From assembly GCA_964579725.1 (NCBI GenBank), contig CAZOHG010000004.1, positions 43,481 through 107,480 of the forward strand: a DNA stretch of 64,000 nt. Reading direction: 5' to 3'. Shown piece after piece: positions 1 through 9,188 of the stretch. Under the pieces are notes generated by a model. The model was not told where the DNA came from. It made no database searches and worked only from the letters and a program-made list of their open reading frames with translations. The first letter of the stretch is position 1. Each line of letters opens with the position of its first letter. The translations under genes and the position numbers were made by a program. Origin of the DNA: CAZOHG01 sp964579725 (lineage in GTDB: Bacteria > Zhuqueibacterota > JdFR-76 > BMS3Abin05).

Positions 1-1236
1 GCCAGTCACGGCCTGGCGCACCCCTTCGATTGGCGCACAGGAAAAGTGGAATTGGACTCCATTCCTCACTACCACTTTGACCCCGAAATGGAAATTGCCC
101 ACTCTTTGCACTACATTAATCGAGCCTTGCTGCCGCCGGGTAAATTCACGCGCCTCTTCTTTTGGACAGGCATGTGCGACCCCACAGCCGACCAAATCGC
201 CATTGCCCGAAAAAACGGTTTTCTTCAAATCAACGGCGGCGGCGGACGATTGGACGCCAGGTACCCTTCCATTAGCGATTTTTACCCGCCCTACGCTCAG
301 GTGGGTACCGAAATTCGCTTCAATGCCCGCGCCAGCAACGAGTACGAATTTACCAATCTCTGGCAGCCCCCTCACGACGGGTTTAAACACCTGATTGAAA
401 CCTTGAAATTTTCTGAAAAGGGCTTCCGACGCGTACCCGCCGACATTTATTTCCACTACTACAGCATGGAAGTCAAAGAGAGCTGGGGAGCGCTGCGGGA
501 TGTTCTTAACTTTGCGCGCCACCAGGACTGGAATTTCGTCCGCACCTCCCAGTACGTGGAAATGGCACAGGATTTCCTGACCACGCAAATCGATTCCGTA
601 GGTAAGGGGCGTTTTTGCGTCCACACCAGGGGACATTCCCGAACCATTCGCTTTCGCAATGAGCGGCATGGGGTCGATCTGACTCAATCGGTGCATCTTT
701 TAGGCTTTTCCCGTGAAAACAAGGATTTGCTTGTTTTTTTGGACGGTTCACCCGAACATTGCATTGTTCTGGGGAAAGGCGCTTCATTTTCCCCCTTTTT
801 TTCGGAATTTAACCGTCCCGTTGACTCGCTGAAAACCCGCGGGGCGCAGCTCGAAATTTGGGCCGACGGCTACGGGCGGTTTGTCGCCACGCTCCAGGGG
901 CTTCCCCCCAAAAAGGCTTTTACCCTCTCGTGTGCCACCGGGCTGTCGGCTCACGAGTACCGAAATCCCGGTCAAATCAATTGGAAAGAAAAAAAGGCGC
1001 AGCAAAAGGTCGTAAAACAAATCGGTCGCAGCACCGCCTCGGGGGCGCTAACGATTCGTCTTTTCTTAAAAAATCGTTCCTTTCTGGAGATTCGCCCTGC
1101 TCCGAATCGGGCGGTTTGGACGGCAAAAATCAGATTTTGGATTCTTGGCACACTGATTCTGGGGCTCTCGGTTTTTCAAATTGCTCGGTGGCAAAAAGAA
1201 AAACCGCCCCAAAATGACGGGAATAAAACGGCGTAA
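1..1236 (+). CDS. pelA: PelA-like polysaccharide deacetylase, C-terminal part (5' truncated by window)
   Basis: The frame is open from the first base of the window, so the N-terminus lies outside; the GTG at 46 is internal. The first visible residues read ASHGLAHPFDW, whose SHxxxH is the metal-binding motif 2 of NodB/CE4-type deacetylases and whose HPFDW is typical of the PelA deacetylase domain. It is followed by the PelA-like stretches HYINRALLPPGK and VPADIYFHYYS. PelA removes acetyl groups from the Pel polysaccharide in the periplasm. The protein ends with a single membrane segment (FWILGTLILGLSVFQIA) and a short charged tail, so it is probably anchored at its C-terminus. The stop is 2 bases before pelF, which supports an operon. 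Membership rests on context plus these motifs; the N-terminal hydrolase domain of PelA cannot be judged here. Confidence 0.75.
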   Translation, partial: ASHGLAHPFDWRTGKVELDSIPHYHFDPEMEIAHSLHYINRALLPPGKFTRLFFWTGMCDPTADQIAIARKNGFLQINGGGGRLDARYPSISDFYPPYAQVGTEIRFNARASNEYEFTNLWQPPHDGFKHLIETLKFSEKGFRRVPADIYFHYYSMEVKESWGALRDVLNFARHQDWNFVRTSQYVEMAQDFLTTQIDSVGKGRFCVHTRGHSRTIRFRNERHGVDLTQSVHLLGFSRENKDLLVFLDGSPEHCIVLGKGASFSPFFSEFNRPVDSLKTRGAQLEIWADGYGRFVATLQGLPPKKAFTLSCATGLSAHEYRNPGQINWKEKKAQQKVVKQIGRSTASGALTIRLFLKNRSFLEIRPAPNRAVWTAKIRFWILGTLILGLSVFQIARWQKEKPPQNDGNKTA

Positions 1237-1238
1237 GC

Positions 1239-2687
1239 TTGAAAGGAAAAGTGCTTTTGAAAAAAACCCAAAAAAAACGGATTTGTATGATTGTGGAAGG
1301 GGCGTACCCGTACATTGTGGGCGGCGTGTCTGTTTGGGTGCACCAGTTAATCTCCAACCTGCCGGAGTTCGAGTTTTTGCTCTGGACGATCGTTCCGCAA
1401 AAAGGTGAGCGCCTCAAATTCAAGTTGCCCCCCAATGTGGTGGATTTAATTGAGATTCCGCTTTCCGAAAAGCTGAAACCGGGGACGCGGAAACGACGTG
1501 TACACAAACAGTGGGAAGAAATCATTCGGTTTCACACCGAAATGGAAGAAGGTCGATTCACAGATTTTCACCGGCTCTTTCGGCACTTCGACCCCGACAA
1601 CCCCAATTCGCTGAATCCGGAAAATTTTTTCCGCGATCTTCAGGGGTGGGAATTGCTGACGCAAAAATACACCGTGCACCACCCGATTTCACCTTTCATT
1701 AAATATTACTGGGCCTGGCGCGCGGCGCACATTCCTATTTTCCAAATGATGCAAACCACCATTCCCAATGCCGACGTCTACCACGCGGTTTCAACCGGTT
1801 ACGCGGGACTTTTAGGCAGTCTGGCAAAAGTAAAAAAACAGCGCCCTTTTCTTCTGACCGAACACGGCATTTACGCCAAAGAGCGGGAAATTGAAATTAA
1901 CCAGTCGGAAATGTACATCGGCTACCAGAAAAAAATGTGGCGTAACAACTTCTACTCGCTGGCGCGTCTGGCCTACGCCCACGCCGACAAAATTATTGCC
2001 CTTTTCCGAAAAAACCGGGCCATTCAAATTGAAATCGGGGCACCTCCCGAACGAACGGAAGTGATTCCTAACGGAATTAAAATCGCCAGTTTTGCTGCGA
2101 TTCAGCCCAGGCCGCACAAATTATTTAATGTGGGATTCGTAGGCAGAATGGTGGCCATTAAAGACGTGAAAAATTTTATCCTGGCAGCGCGTATTGTGAA
2201 AGACCAAATTGCGAACGCCCATTTTTACCTGATCGGCCCGCAGGACGAGCAGGCGGAATATTTTCAGGAATTGCTGGTTTTGGTGCAAAATCTGGGACTC
2301 AAAAATGCGGTTACTTTTACCGGGAAAGTAGATGTGAAAAAATACTTCCCCATTTTGGACGTTTTGTGCCTGACCAGCATTAAAGAAGCCCAGCCGCTGG
2401 CCATTATTGAGGCCATGGCCGCTGGAGTGCCGGTGGTGGCCACAAATGTGGGCGATGTGGCGGATATTTTGCAGTCGGACGGCATTGTGGTGCCGCCCAA
2501 AAATCCTCAACAAATTGCCCGCGGTGTGGTGCAATTTGCCCGGGACGAGACCTTTCGTCAGCAGTGCATTGCCAACGCGCGTCAGCGGGCTGTTCGGGAG
2601 TACGATCTGGACACCCTTATTCGCCGGTACGGCGACATGTACCGCCGCTACGCCGAAGGAGCTACTCCTTCGAGACAGGCTATTTAG
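1239..2687 (+). CDS. pelF: PelF, cytoplasmic GT4 glycosyltransferase of Pel polysaccharide synthesis
   Basis: A glycosyltransferase of the GT4/GT-B type that polymerises sugar nucleotides into the Pel exopolysaccharide, working with the membrane protein PelG. PelF hallmarks are visible: the N-terminal VEGAYPYIVGGVSVWVHQ, the TEHGIYAKERE block in the middle, and the C-terminal nucleotide-sugar motif SIKEAQPLAIIEAMAAG with the E-x7-E pair. Length (about 480 aa) fits the family. The start is uncertain: TTG 1239, GTG 1251 and TTG 1257 are all in frame. An AGGA at 1244-1247 lies 3 bases before the GTG and 9 bases before TTG 1257, so one of the latter two is more likely than 1239. It follows the deacetylase after 2 bases and precedes pelG by 177 bases. 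Confidence 0.9.
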   Translation: MKGKVLLKKTQKKRICMIVEGAYPYIVGGVSVWVHQLISNLPEFEFLLWTIVPQKGERLKFKLPPNVVDLIEIPLSEKLKPGTRKRRVHKQWEEIIRFHTEMEEGRFTDFHRLFRHFDPDNPNSLNPENFFRDLQGWELLTQKYTVHHPISPFIKYYWAWRAAHIPIFQMMQTTIPNADVYHAVSTGYAGLLGSLAKVKKQRPFLLTEHGIYAKEREIEINQSEMYIGYQKKMWRNNFYSLARLAYAHADKIIALFRKNRAIQIEIGAPPERTEVIPNGIKIASFAAIQPRPHKLFNVGFVGRMVAIKDVKNFILAARIVKDQIANAHFYLIGPQDEQAEYFQELLVLVQNLGLKNAVTFTGKVDVKKYFPILDVLCLTSIKEAQPLAIIEAMAAGVPVVATNVGDVADILQSDGIVVPPKNPQQIARGVVQFARDETFRQQCIANARQRAVREYDLDTLIRRYGDMYRRYAEGATPSRQAI

Positions 2688-2864
2688 CCGAAACATGCGT
2701 GTTTGGAAATGTTTCGTTTGGAAAAACAAATTTGGGCTCAGTGACGTAACACGGGGCATTTTGAAAGGGTTGCCCGAAAAGGAAAAAAACGTCGGGAAGC
2801 AAAAGGGCAGGCGCCCTAAATCGGAAATCGACCTTCAACAAACGAAGAGAAGAGAATTTGTCAC

Positions 2865-4361
2865 ATGGCAGGGATTGGATTTGAATTACAAAAATTAGTG
2901 CGAAAAGGAACACTGTCGTCCACGATTCAGGCCTTTTTGTACGGGTCGATTCTAAGCTCGGGGCCGGTCATTCTTACTATTCTGACCGTGGGAATCATCG
3001 CCTGGCTCAGTTACGGCATTTTTCACATCGGGGCGATTAACATTTTCACGGTCACCATTGTGTACACCTTTGCCTTCTCCCTCATTCTGACGGGCGCTCC
3101 GCAAATTGTCTTCACACGCTACGTGGCGGACCAAGAATTCGCCAAACGGCCGGAACAAATTTACCCGGGGTTGTTGACGTCACTTGCTCTGGTCAGTGCT
3201 TTGGCTTTGCTAACGGCTGTTCCCTTCTATTTGATTCTGAAAGTAACCGCCCCCGTGGGGAACGTCCTTTTGTACAAAATAATTGCCGTCCTCACATTTT
3301 GGGGCGTGTCACTGGTCTGGCAACTAATGGGTTTTATTAGTACGTCCAAAGAGTACCAGAAAATCGTGTGGAGTTACCTGGCCGGCACCATTGTGAGTCT
3401 TGTCTTGGCCTATTTTTTGGTTCCGAAAATTGCTGTGGCAGGCGGTTTGGCGGGATTCTGTGCAGGGCAGTGGTTGATTGCCGCCCTGATTTTTCACATT
3501 ACCACCCGGCATCTTCCGAAAAAGAGCCGCTGGGCCAAAGAGTATTTCGGTTATTTTCGGCGCTACCCACGAATTGCGCTGGTAGGACTCTTCTACAACA
3601 TCGGTATTTGGATCGACAAATTCGTTTTTTGGGAACATTTTCGTCAGGCTCAGGGGGCCTCGTTGTTTTTTACCTTTAACTTTTACGACGTACCCAATTT
3701 TCTGGCCTTTTTAACCATTATTCCGGCTCTGGCTTATTTTCTAATCCTGACGGAAACCAATTTTTACAAAGACTACTCCGGATTTATTGACGACGTTTTG
3801 AGTCAGCCTTTGCTGCTCATCGAGAGAAAAAAGGAAGACATGATTGCCACGCTGAAGGAGGGAATGAAAGGGATGGTACGCCTTCAGGGCATTGTGACGC
3901 TTCTGCTGATTGTTTTTGCGCAGCCCTTTTTGGTTTTCATTCATTACCACGGGGTGTCGATCTGGCTTTTTCGAATCATGCTCATTGGCGTCTTTTTTCA
4001 CGTGGTCAACCTGAATATAAACATAATTTTCCTGTACTACGAAATGCGGGCAAAGGCCCTTCACATGACGCTCCTTTTTGCAGGACTTAACTTTGTCCTG
4101 ACGGTGCTTTCGATTCACCTGGGCACCCCCTTTTACGGAATCGGATTCCTGTTGGCAACGGGAATAACGACCGCTATTTCCTGGCCGCTGCTCATTCAAT
4201 CGGTACGCAAAATCGACTTTTTGATTTTTGCCTCTCAGCCTCTGGATGCCGTTGTCAAGACCGAGAAGAAAAATTTGTGGCAAAAACTGAAGGAACGCAT
4301 TTCGGGGGTACGCAATCGCTTAAACGGAAAAGACAAAATTTACCCGGAATTCATTGAGTAG
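2865..4361 (+). CDS. pelG: PelG, polytopic membrane protein of Pel polysaccharide export
   Basis: An inner-membrane protein of the MATE/MOP-flippase-like type that partners PelF in moving Pel polysaccharide across the cytoplasmic membrane. The start MAGIGFELQKLVRKGTLSS is typical of PelG, and about twelve hydrophobic segments run through the 498 residues. The C-terminal 40 residues are charged and cytoplasmic-looking. ATG 2865 is preceded by a purine-rich stretch (gaagagaag) at a somewhat long spacing. The 177 bases between pelF and pelG contain no convincing gene. The next gene starts 7 bases after the stop, so pelF-pelG and the TPR/barrel gene are probably co-transcribed. Confidence 0.9.
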   Translation: MAGIGFELQKLVRKGTLSSTIQAFLYGSILSSGPVILTILTVGIIAWLSYGIFHIGAINIFTVTIVYTFAFSLILTGAPQIVFTRYVADQEFAKRPEQIYPGLLTSLALVSALALLTAVPFYLILKVTAPVGNVLLYKIIAVLTFWGVSLVWQLMGFISTSKEYQKIVWSYLAGTIVSLVLAYFLVPKIAVAGGLAGFCAGQWLIAALIFHITTRHLPKKSRWAKEYFGYFRRYPRIALVGLFYNIGIWIDKFVFWEHFRQAQGASLFFTFNFYDVPNFLAFLTIIPALAYFLILTETNFYKDYSGFIDDVLSQPLLLIERKKEDMIATLKEGMKGMVRLQGIVTLLLIVFAQPFLVFIHYHGVSIWLFRIMLIGVFFHVVNLNINIIFLYYEMRAKALHMTLLFAGLNFVLTVLSIHLGTPFYGIGFLLATGITTAISWPLLIQSVRKIDFLIFASQPLDAVVKTEKKNLWQKLKERISGVRNRLNGKDKIYPEFIE

Positions 4362-4368
4362 GGACAAA

Positions 4369-6171
4369 ATGAGTGGAAAAACGTACATTTTCTGGTTTTT
4401 CTTTTTGGGAATGAGTCTTGCCCTGCCTCGCCCGGAGGCCCGGGCTCAGAGCAGCCGTTCCATTTTACAATGGGTTCGTGCCGGGAAAATTCACCAGGCG
4501 AAAATCCTGTACAAAAAGGAGGCCGCTTCGCACCCGTTTTCAGAAAACCAAATTCTGGCACTGAGCGATTCGTTAGAAGCCCTGAACCAGGTTCCGCTTG
4601 CGCTGGATTTCCTCGACCTGTGGCGGGCTCGCCACGCCATTTCCAGAAAGGTTGAGGAACGATTTGCCGACCTTGCCCTGGAAGCCAACCAGCTCAAGCG
4701 AGCCATTGCGGCTTACAAAAAACTCACCCAAAAATACCCTAAAATTCGCGCCTACTGGTTGCAGCTGGCAAAGGTGGCTCTGTGGGATGAGAATCAATCC
4801 CTTGCCCTTAAAGCGTACCAAAAGGCGGTGGCGCTAAATCCCAAAGACGTTCAAACCCTGCGACAATTGGCCAAACTTTATTCCTGGACGAATCAAGACG
4901 AAAAAGCCTACCAAATTCAGTCCCTTATTCTTCGCTACGATCCGAGTGACGTGGCGCTCTGGAAAGAACACGGCATTCAGGCGCGCTGGCTGGGAAAAAA
5001 TCAAGAAGCCATTGAAGCGTTCAAGAATGTACTTCTCCGAAATCCGAAGGATGCCGAAGCCTTCTTTCTGCTTGGCGAAACCTATTTGTGGACGGATCAA
5101 CAGGACAAAGCACGGCTTTGTTTTAAAGAAACGTTGAAATTGAATCCAAATAACTTAAAGGCGCGTTTTTACTGGGCACAAATTCGGCAGTGGGAGCCCT
5201 TCGGCTGGTGGGAAGCACGGGAAAATTACCGGCTCATTTTAAAATCGGATCCGCAAAACAAACAGGTTCGCAAATACCTAACCATGATTCGGAAAAATTA
5301 CGGGCCGCTGCTCGGCACCACGGCTCAATACATTCACGATTCCAATGATTTGAGGCGAACGGACATTCGGGTCCACGGGGAAAGATTTTTTTCCGCCCGG
5401 TGGCAGATTCGCGCCGACGGCCTGTTGAATCGCCTGGAAGAAAACAAACCCACCGGGCATTTCGTTGCCGCAGGGCAGGGAGCCGAGTTGGGGGTCCTCT
5501 GGAACGTCCGCCAGGGCACACGCTTCATTGGAACGGGGGGGTGGATTCAGTACGCGGTGAGGCAAGGTTTCCCGCTGGCTAAACTTCAGTGGCAGCAGCG
5601 GGTGTTTGAGCGCCCTCACTGGCCCGGCCAGTTGTACACCAGCCTCTCTTTGATTCGCGACCAGGTGTTGGACGGTGTTCTGGCTGTCAAAAATCGAGAT
5701 AGGGCCAACCGCGGAAAATGGTCTCTTTACTGGCAACCCGATTCTGCTTTTCACGCCGGTTCCGATTTTCAGCACAGTTGGTATTCCGACGGAAACGAGA
5801 AAACGCAGCTCTACGTGACGGCAGAATGGCATTTTTTTACCGTTTCGCCCGTTGATTTCTTTTTGACCGGTTTATTCGCCTACGAAAATATGAAAAAGAT
5901 TTACCCCAATGCGATGCCCTACTGGACACCGCACAATTTCCGCACGTACTCCGCCGGGCCTGCGCTGAAATGGCAGCCCCTTTCCACCCTTTGGCTCCGA
6001 ACCGATTTCGCGTTTACGCGCCAAACCGGCAACGGACTGGCGTTCAACTACAAACTGTGGCTGGACTGGCGGCCTAACCCGTTCGGTACCGGGTACGTCC
6101 TGTTTCAAAGCTACGGCTCCAAATACTACTCCTACAAAATGGCGCGTCTGGGATTTTCCTACCGTTTTTGA
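4369..6171 (+). CDS. PelB-like TPR protein with C-terminal outer-membrane barrel
   Basis: A probable outer-membrane export porin for the Pel polysaccharide, analogous to PelB, BcsC or PgaA. Residues 1-27 form a signal peptide (hydrophobic core FWFFFLGMSLALP, AxA-type end ARAQ). About residues 30-310 are TPR-like helices with repeats such as LALKAYQKAVALNPKD and EAIEAFKNVLLRNPKD. From about residue 320 the sequence alternates in aromatic beta-strand fashion and ends in RLGFSYRF with a terminal Phe, as in barrel proteins. ATG 4369 is chosen because GGGA at 4361-4364 lies just upstream and the signal peptide begins there; an upstream in-frame TTG at 4354 overlaps pelG. At 600 aa it is half the size of Pseudomonas PelB, so it is a compact variant or a different TPR/barrel family recruited to the locus. 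Confidence 0.72.
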   Translation: MSGKTYIFWFFFLGMSLALPRPEARAQSSRSILQWVRAGKIHQAKILYKKEAASHPFSENQILALSDSLEALNQVPLALDFLDLWRARHAISRKVEERFADLALEANQLKRAIAAYKKLTQKYPKIRAYWLQLAKVALWDENQSLALKAYQKAVALNPKDVQTLRQLAKLYSWTNQDEKAYQIQSLILRYDPSDVALWKEHGIQARWLGKNQEAIEAFKNVLLRNPKDAEAFFLLGETYLWTDQQDKARLCFKETLKLNPNNLKARFYWAQIRQWEPFGWWEARENYRLILKSDPQNKQVRKYLTMIRKNYGPLLGTTAQYIHDSNDLRRTDIRVHGERFFSARWQIRADGLLNRLEENKPTGHFVAAGQGAELGVLWNVRQGTRFIGTGGWIQYAVRQGFPLAKLQWQQRVFERPHWPGQLYTSLSLIRDQVLDGVLAVKNRDRANRGKWSLYWQPDSAFHAGSDFQHSWYSDGNEKTQLYVTAEWHFFTVSPVDFFLTGLFAYENMKKIYPNAMPYWTPHNFRTYSAGPALKWQPLSTLWLRTDFAFTRQTGNGLAFNYKLWLDWRPNPFGTGYVLFQSYGSKYYSYKMARLGFSYRF

Positions 6172-6241
6172 GATTTTTCCGGTTGACAAAAATTGGGAAT
6201 TGAATGGGAGGAAGAATTCTTAAATTTTTTTAAAAAATCTC

Positions 6242-6270
6242 TTGATTTTAATTTTCAAGCGCCCTAATTT
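6242..6270 (+). promoter_or_regulatory. Putative sigma70-type promoter for the symporter gene
   Basis: TTGATT at 6242-6247 and TAATTT at 6265-6270 are separated by 17 bases in an AT-rich stretch. Transcription would start near 6277, about 70 bases before the symporter ATG and just upstream of the hairpin at 6297-6322. Two mismatches in each box keep confidence modest. Confidence 0.4.
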
Positions 6271-6296
6271 GAGTACATTAATTTTCTCACAAAAAC

Positions 6297-6322
6297 CCCC
6301 AGCCTACTTAAATAGGCTGGGG
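6297..6322. terminator. Perfect 10-bp hairpin between the Pel locus and the symporter
   Basis: CCCCAGCCTA (6297-6306) pairs with TAGGCTGGGG (6313-6322) around the loop CTTAAA. On the + strand no T-run follows, while on the - strand a run of five T follows. It could end transcription of the upstream Pel genes despite the missing T-run, or fold in the leader of the symporter mRNA. No - strand gene lies upstream that would need a - strand terminator. Confidence 0.5.
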
Positions 6323-6348
6323 CGAAATCGTTTGCAAAAGGCATTTTC

Positions 6349-7995
6349 ATGACCTGGATGGACTGGACATTAATCGTCGTTTTTTTAGCGGGCATTTTTT
6401 ACGCCGGAGGCTATTTCTACAAATGGGTCGGCACACCGGACGATTTTTACGTGGCCGGGCGCCAAATCACCCCGTTCCTTTTGGCAGCCACCATTACCGC
6501 CACCAATGTCAACTTGTACAGTTTCGTCGGACAGGCCGGAGTTGCCTACAAACACGGGATTTCTATTCTCTGGCAAACCTGGACGGGCAACATGGCTTTG
6601 GTCTTCTCGGGACTTTTTGTGATTCCAATTTTGCGGCGTTTAAAGGTTCGAACGGTGCCCGAATTTCTCGAGCTGCGGTACAACAAGGCCGTGCGCTCTT
6701 TGGTGGGCATCCTCTGGATTTTTCGCCTGGCATTCTGGTTGGGGGTGGTTTTGTACACAGCGGTCGTGGCGGCACAAGCCATTACGGGGATTCAATCTTT
6801 TACGCTGTGGGTCGTTGTTTTTTCGGTAATTGCTGTTGCCTACACCTCTCTGGGCGGCATGTGGTCCGTTGCACTGACAGACGCCCTACAATTTATTCTC
6901 ATGCTTTTGGGTGCGTTGATTTTGCTTCCTCTTGCGATGAAAGCCGTCGGCTGGATGCCAGGCCTTTTGGCTCAAACGCCTCCGCACCACCTCGATTTGG
7001 TGGTGAAAGAGGGTCCTTACAATTGGCAGTTCATGCTGGCCATTTTTATTTTGGGGATTGAGTGGGCCTCAGTGGATCAAGGGCTCATGCAGCGAGCCTT
7101 CGGGGCTCAAGACACCCGAACCGTGGCAAAAGGGCTTGTTCTGGCCGGTATTATTACCACTCCTTTTGCCCTTTTGTGGAACCTGCCCGGCTTGGCCGCA
7201 ACGGTACTTTACCCCCATCTTTCCAATGCGGATTCGGCCGTTCCCACCATGATTCACGGACTCCTGCCCCCTATTGTGCTGGGGATTGTGGTGTGCGGAC
7301 TCCTGGCATCCCAAATGTCAACCATCGATTCCAATCTAAATGGCGTTGCCACCCTTTACACCAACGACATTTACGCCAGTCTCTTTAATCGAAAATCCAC
7401 CCAACGGGACATTTTACGCACCGTCCGCTGGATGACACTTGTAACCGGATTGTTTATGATCGGCTTTTCGTATCTGGTTCCCCGTCTGGGGGGAGCGGTT
7501 TCGGCCTACCTAACGGTCATTGCCATCATGGACATGCCTCTTTTTATTATTGCGATTTTTTATGGCCTTTTGTGGAAACGGGCGTCCAGTTGGGGGGCCA
7601 TTGGCGGCTACCTGACCGGTGCTCTGGCCGGAGGATTAGCTAAATTTGCCTACGGACTGGATTTTAACAAGGCCACGTTCATTAGTGCCGGTGCGGCTCT
7701 TGTGGCCACTCCTGTTTTTAGCTGGCTCTCCAAACCTGTGGCTTCCGAGAAGATTGTACGAATCTGGAAAGCGCGTCAGATTTCCGAGGAAGAGATTGAA
7801 AAAAACGCCGTTTACCACATCTGGCCGAAGAGTGTTGGTGGGAAAATGAGCCTTTTGGTTCTAGCCGCAGGATTGGAGTTCTTTCTTGCGGGCGCTCTAA
7901 TGGGAAGCCGAGCTTTGCCGGCGGCCAGTTTGGTAGCTGTTTCCGGAATGCTGCTTTATTTTTTAGGAGGATTGGCTCGGCTTTTCTTTGATTAA
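6349..7995 (+). CDS. Sodium:solute symporter (SSS family)
   Basis: A polytopic inner-membrane transporter that couples uptake of a small organic solute to sodium. The 548 residues show 13-14 hydrophobic segments. Family signatures are visible: GRQITPFLLAATITATNVN near the N-terminus, YTSLGGMWSVALTDALQF in the middle and ASQMSTIDSNLNGVATLYT (SSS signature 2) after it. The length fits SSS transporters of sugars or organic acids. AAGG 8 bases upstream of ATG 6349 serves as ribosome-binding site. The next genes on the same strand encode a lipoprotein hydrolase and an alpha-mannosidase, so a sugar substrate is possible, but the sequence does not settle it. Confidence 0.88.
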   Translation: MTWMDWTLIVVFLAGIFYAGGYFYKWVGTPDDFYVAGRQITPFLLAATITATNVNLYSFVGQAGVAYKHGISILWQTWTGNMALVFSGLFVIPILRRLKVRTVPEFLELRYNKAVRSLVGILWIFRLAFWLGVVLYTAVVAAQAITGIQSFTLWVVVFSVIAVAYTSLGGMWSVALTDALQFILMLLGALILLPLAMKAVGWMPGLLAQTPPHHLDLVVKEGPYNWQFMLAIFILGIEWASVDQGLMQRAFGAQDTRTVAKGLVLAGIITTPFALLWNLPGLAATVLYPHLSNADSAVPTMIHGLLPPIVLGIVVCGLLASQMSTIDSNLNGVATLYTNDIYASLFNRKSTQRDILRTVRWMTLVTGLFMIGFSYLVPRLGGAVSAYLTVIAIMDMPLFIIAIFYGLLWKRASSWGAIGGYLTGALAGGLAKFAYGLDFNKATFISAGAALVATPVFSWLSKPVASEKIVRIWKARQISEEEIEKNAVYHIWPKSVGGKMSLLVLAAGLEFFLAGALMGSRALPAASLVAVSGMLLYFLGGLARLFFD

Positions 7996-8037
7996 TCCGA
8001 CTTGGTTTACACAAATTAAAGGAAAACCTGAAAAATC

Positions 8038-8943
8038 ATGTGGCGCGGGACGAAAAATAAAATTCTCATCTTTTTTGTTTTCTTGGGACTCGTCTTTTCT
8101 CTTGCGGGTTGCGGGCAGCGACGCTCAGTTTCAATAGCTCATTTTTACGATTACGACGCCAATTTCCCGCTTCGCCCGGAGGTTCGGCTCCAAGAAGTGA
8201 CGAAGGTAGATTCCATTTTCCATGTGACGTACAAAAGCGTACACGAACAGCGCGTGACCGCCCTCCTCTCTTTACCGGTAGCGGGAAAGCGCCCTTACCC
8301 GGTGATTCTTTTCCTGCACGGTCTGGGGGACAACAAGAATGCCGACTACATGCAATTTGGTGATCGGGCTTTCGCACAGGCAGGTTACGCGGTTTTTCGA
8401 ATCGATTACGCGCTCCATGGCGAGCGCAAGGACCCCGATTTTACCCGATTCGATTTGCGCAAACCCTACCCCTTCACCACGCGGAACGCCATTGTTCAAA
8501 CGGTTTTTGATCTGCGGCGCGCGGTGGATTTTTTGCGCACTCGCTCTGAATTGAACACGTCACGTTTGGGTTACATGGGAATTAGTTTGGGCGGCATTAC
8601 AGGAGCAATTTTCTGTGGAGTGGACTCACGCGTAAAGGTGGCGGTTCTGGCTCTGGCCGGTGGCGGGTGGAAACTCCTTTTCGGATTTCACATGGTTTCG
8701 CCCAAAATTCAGAATTTGCTGGCTCCCGTTGAGCCGTTAAATTTTGTGGGGAAGATTGCTCCTCGTCCCACACTTTTTTTGAATGCCAGCAAAGACGAGA
8801 TTGTTCCGCCTTTTCTGGCGAAAAAGCTCCACAAGGCAGCCGGAGAGCCAAAAGAAGTGATTTGGTTTCCGACCAAACATCGTAAGATTCCGCTGGACAC
8901 TTCTTTTCAAAAAGCAATCGAATGGTTCCGGCGGTATTTGTAA
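8038..8943 (+). CDS. Alpha/beta-hydrolase lipoprotein (dienelactone hydrolase/acetyl xylan esterase-like)
   Basis: A serine hydrolase anchored to the envelope by a lipid. The N-terminus has a hydrophobic stretch ending in the lipobox LAGC (Cys25). The hydrolase fold follows, with LFLHGLGDNKNADY for the oxyanion region, the nucleophile elbow GYMGISLGG (GxSxG), a late acidic loop NASKDEIVPP and a C-terminal His in TKHRK, which completes the catalytic triad. This arrangement is common in carbohydrate esterases and dienelactone-type hydrolases. It begins 42 bases after the symporter stop and is probably co-transcribed with it. The substrate is not evident. Confidence 0.8.
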   Translation: MWRGTKNKILIFFVFLGLVFSLAGCGQRRSVSIAHFYDYDANFPLRPEVRLQEVTKVDSIFHVTYKSVHEQRVTALLSLPVAGKRPYPVILFLHGLGDNKNADYMQFGDRAFAQAGYAVFRIDYALHGERKDPDFTRFDLRKPYPFTTRNAIVQTVFDLRRAVDFLRTRSELNTSRLGYMGISLGGITGAIFCGVDSRVKVAVLALAGGGWKLLFGFHMVSPKIQNLLAPVEPLNFVGKIAPRPTLFLNASKDEIVPPFLAKKLHKAAGEPKEVIWFPTKHRKIPLDTSFQKAIEWFRRYL

Positions 8944-9188
8944 ATGGCGGAAAAGAGCGTCAATCTGAGAAAAGCGGATGTATTTTGACAGTTTTCCTGC
9001 AGAATACCGCTTGGAGCGACGGGGGCTGTTTTAACGGAAAAAAGAGAAAAACGTCCTCATTTTCAAAATACACCCACACGGATTGTGTTAGGAACTTATT
9101 GTTTTTAAACCGACCAAGCCCGTTCCGGGCGAGGGTGTAACCACGTGTACAAAGGGAACGCATTCAAAATAAATTTTTCGGAGGATTT

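Noticed and set aside
2697..2898. Small open frame in the gap between pelF and pelG
   Set aside because: It is highly charged, overlaps the pelG start in another frame and has no ribosome-binding site of note.
4450..5300. DNA-level tandem repeats in the TPR region
   Set aside because: Repetition is only at the protein level (TPR helices); no CRISPR-like or exact DNA repeat is present.
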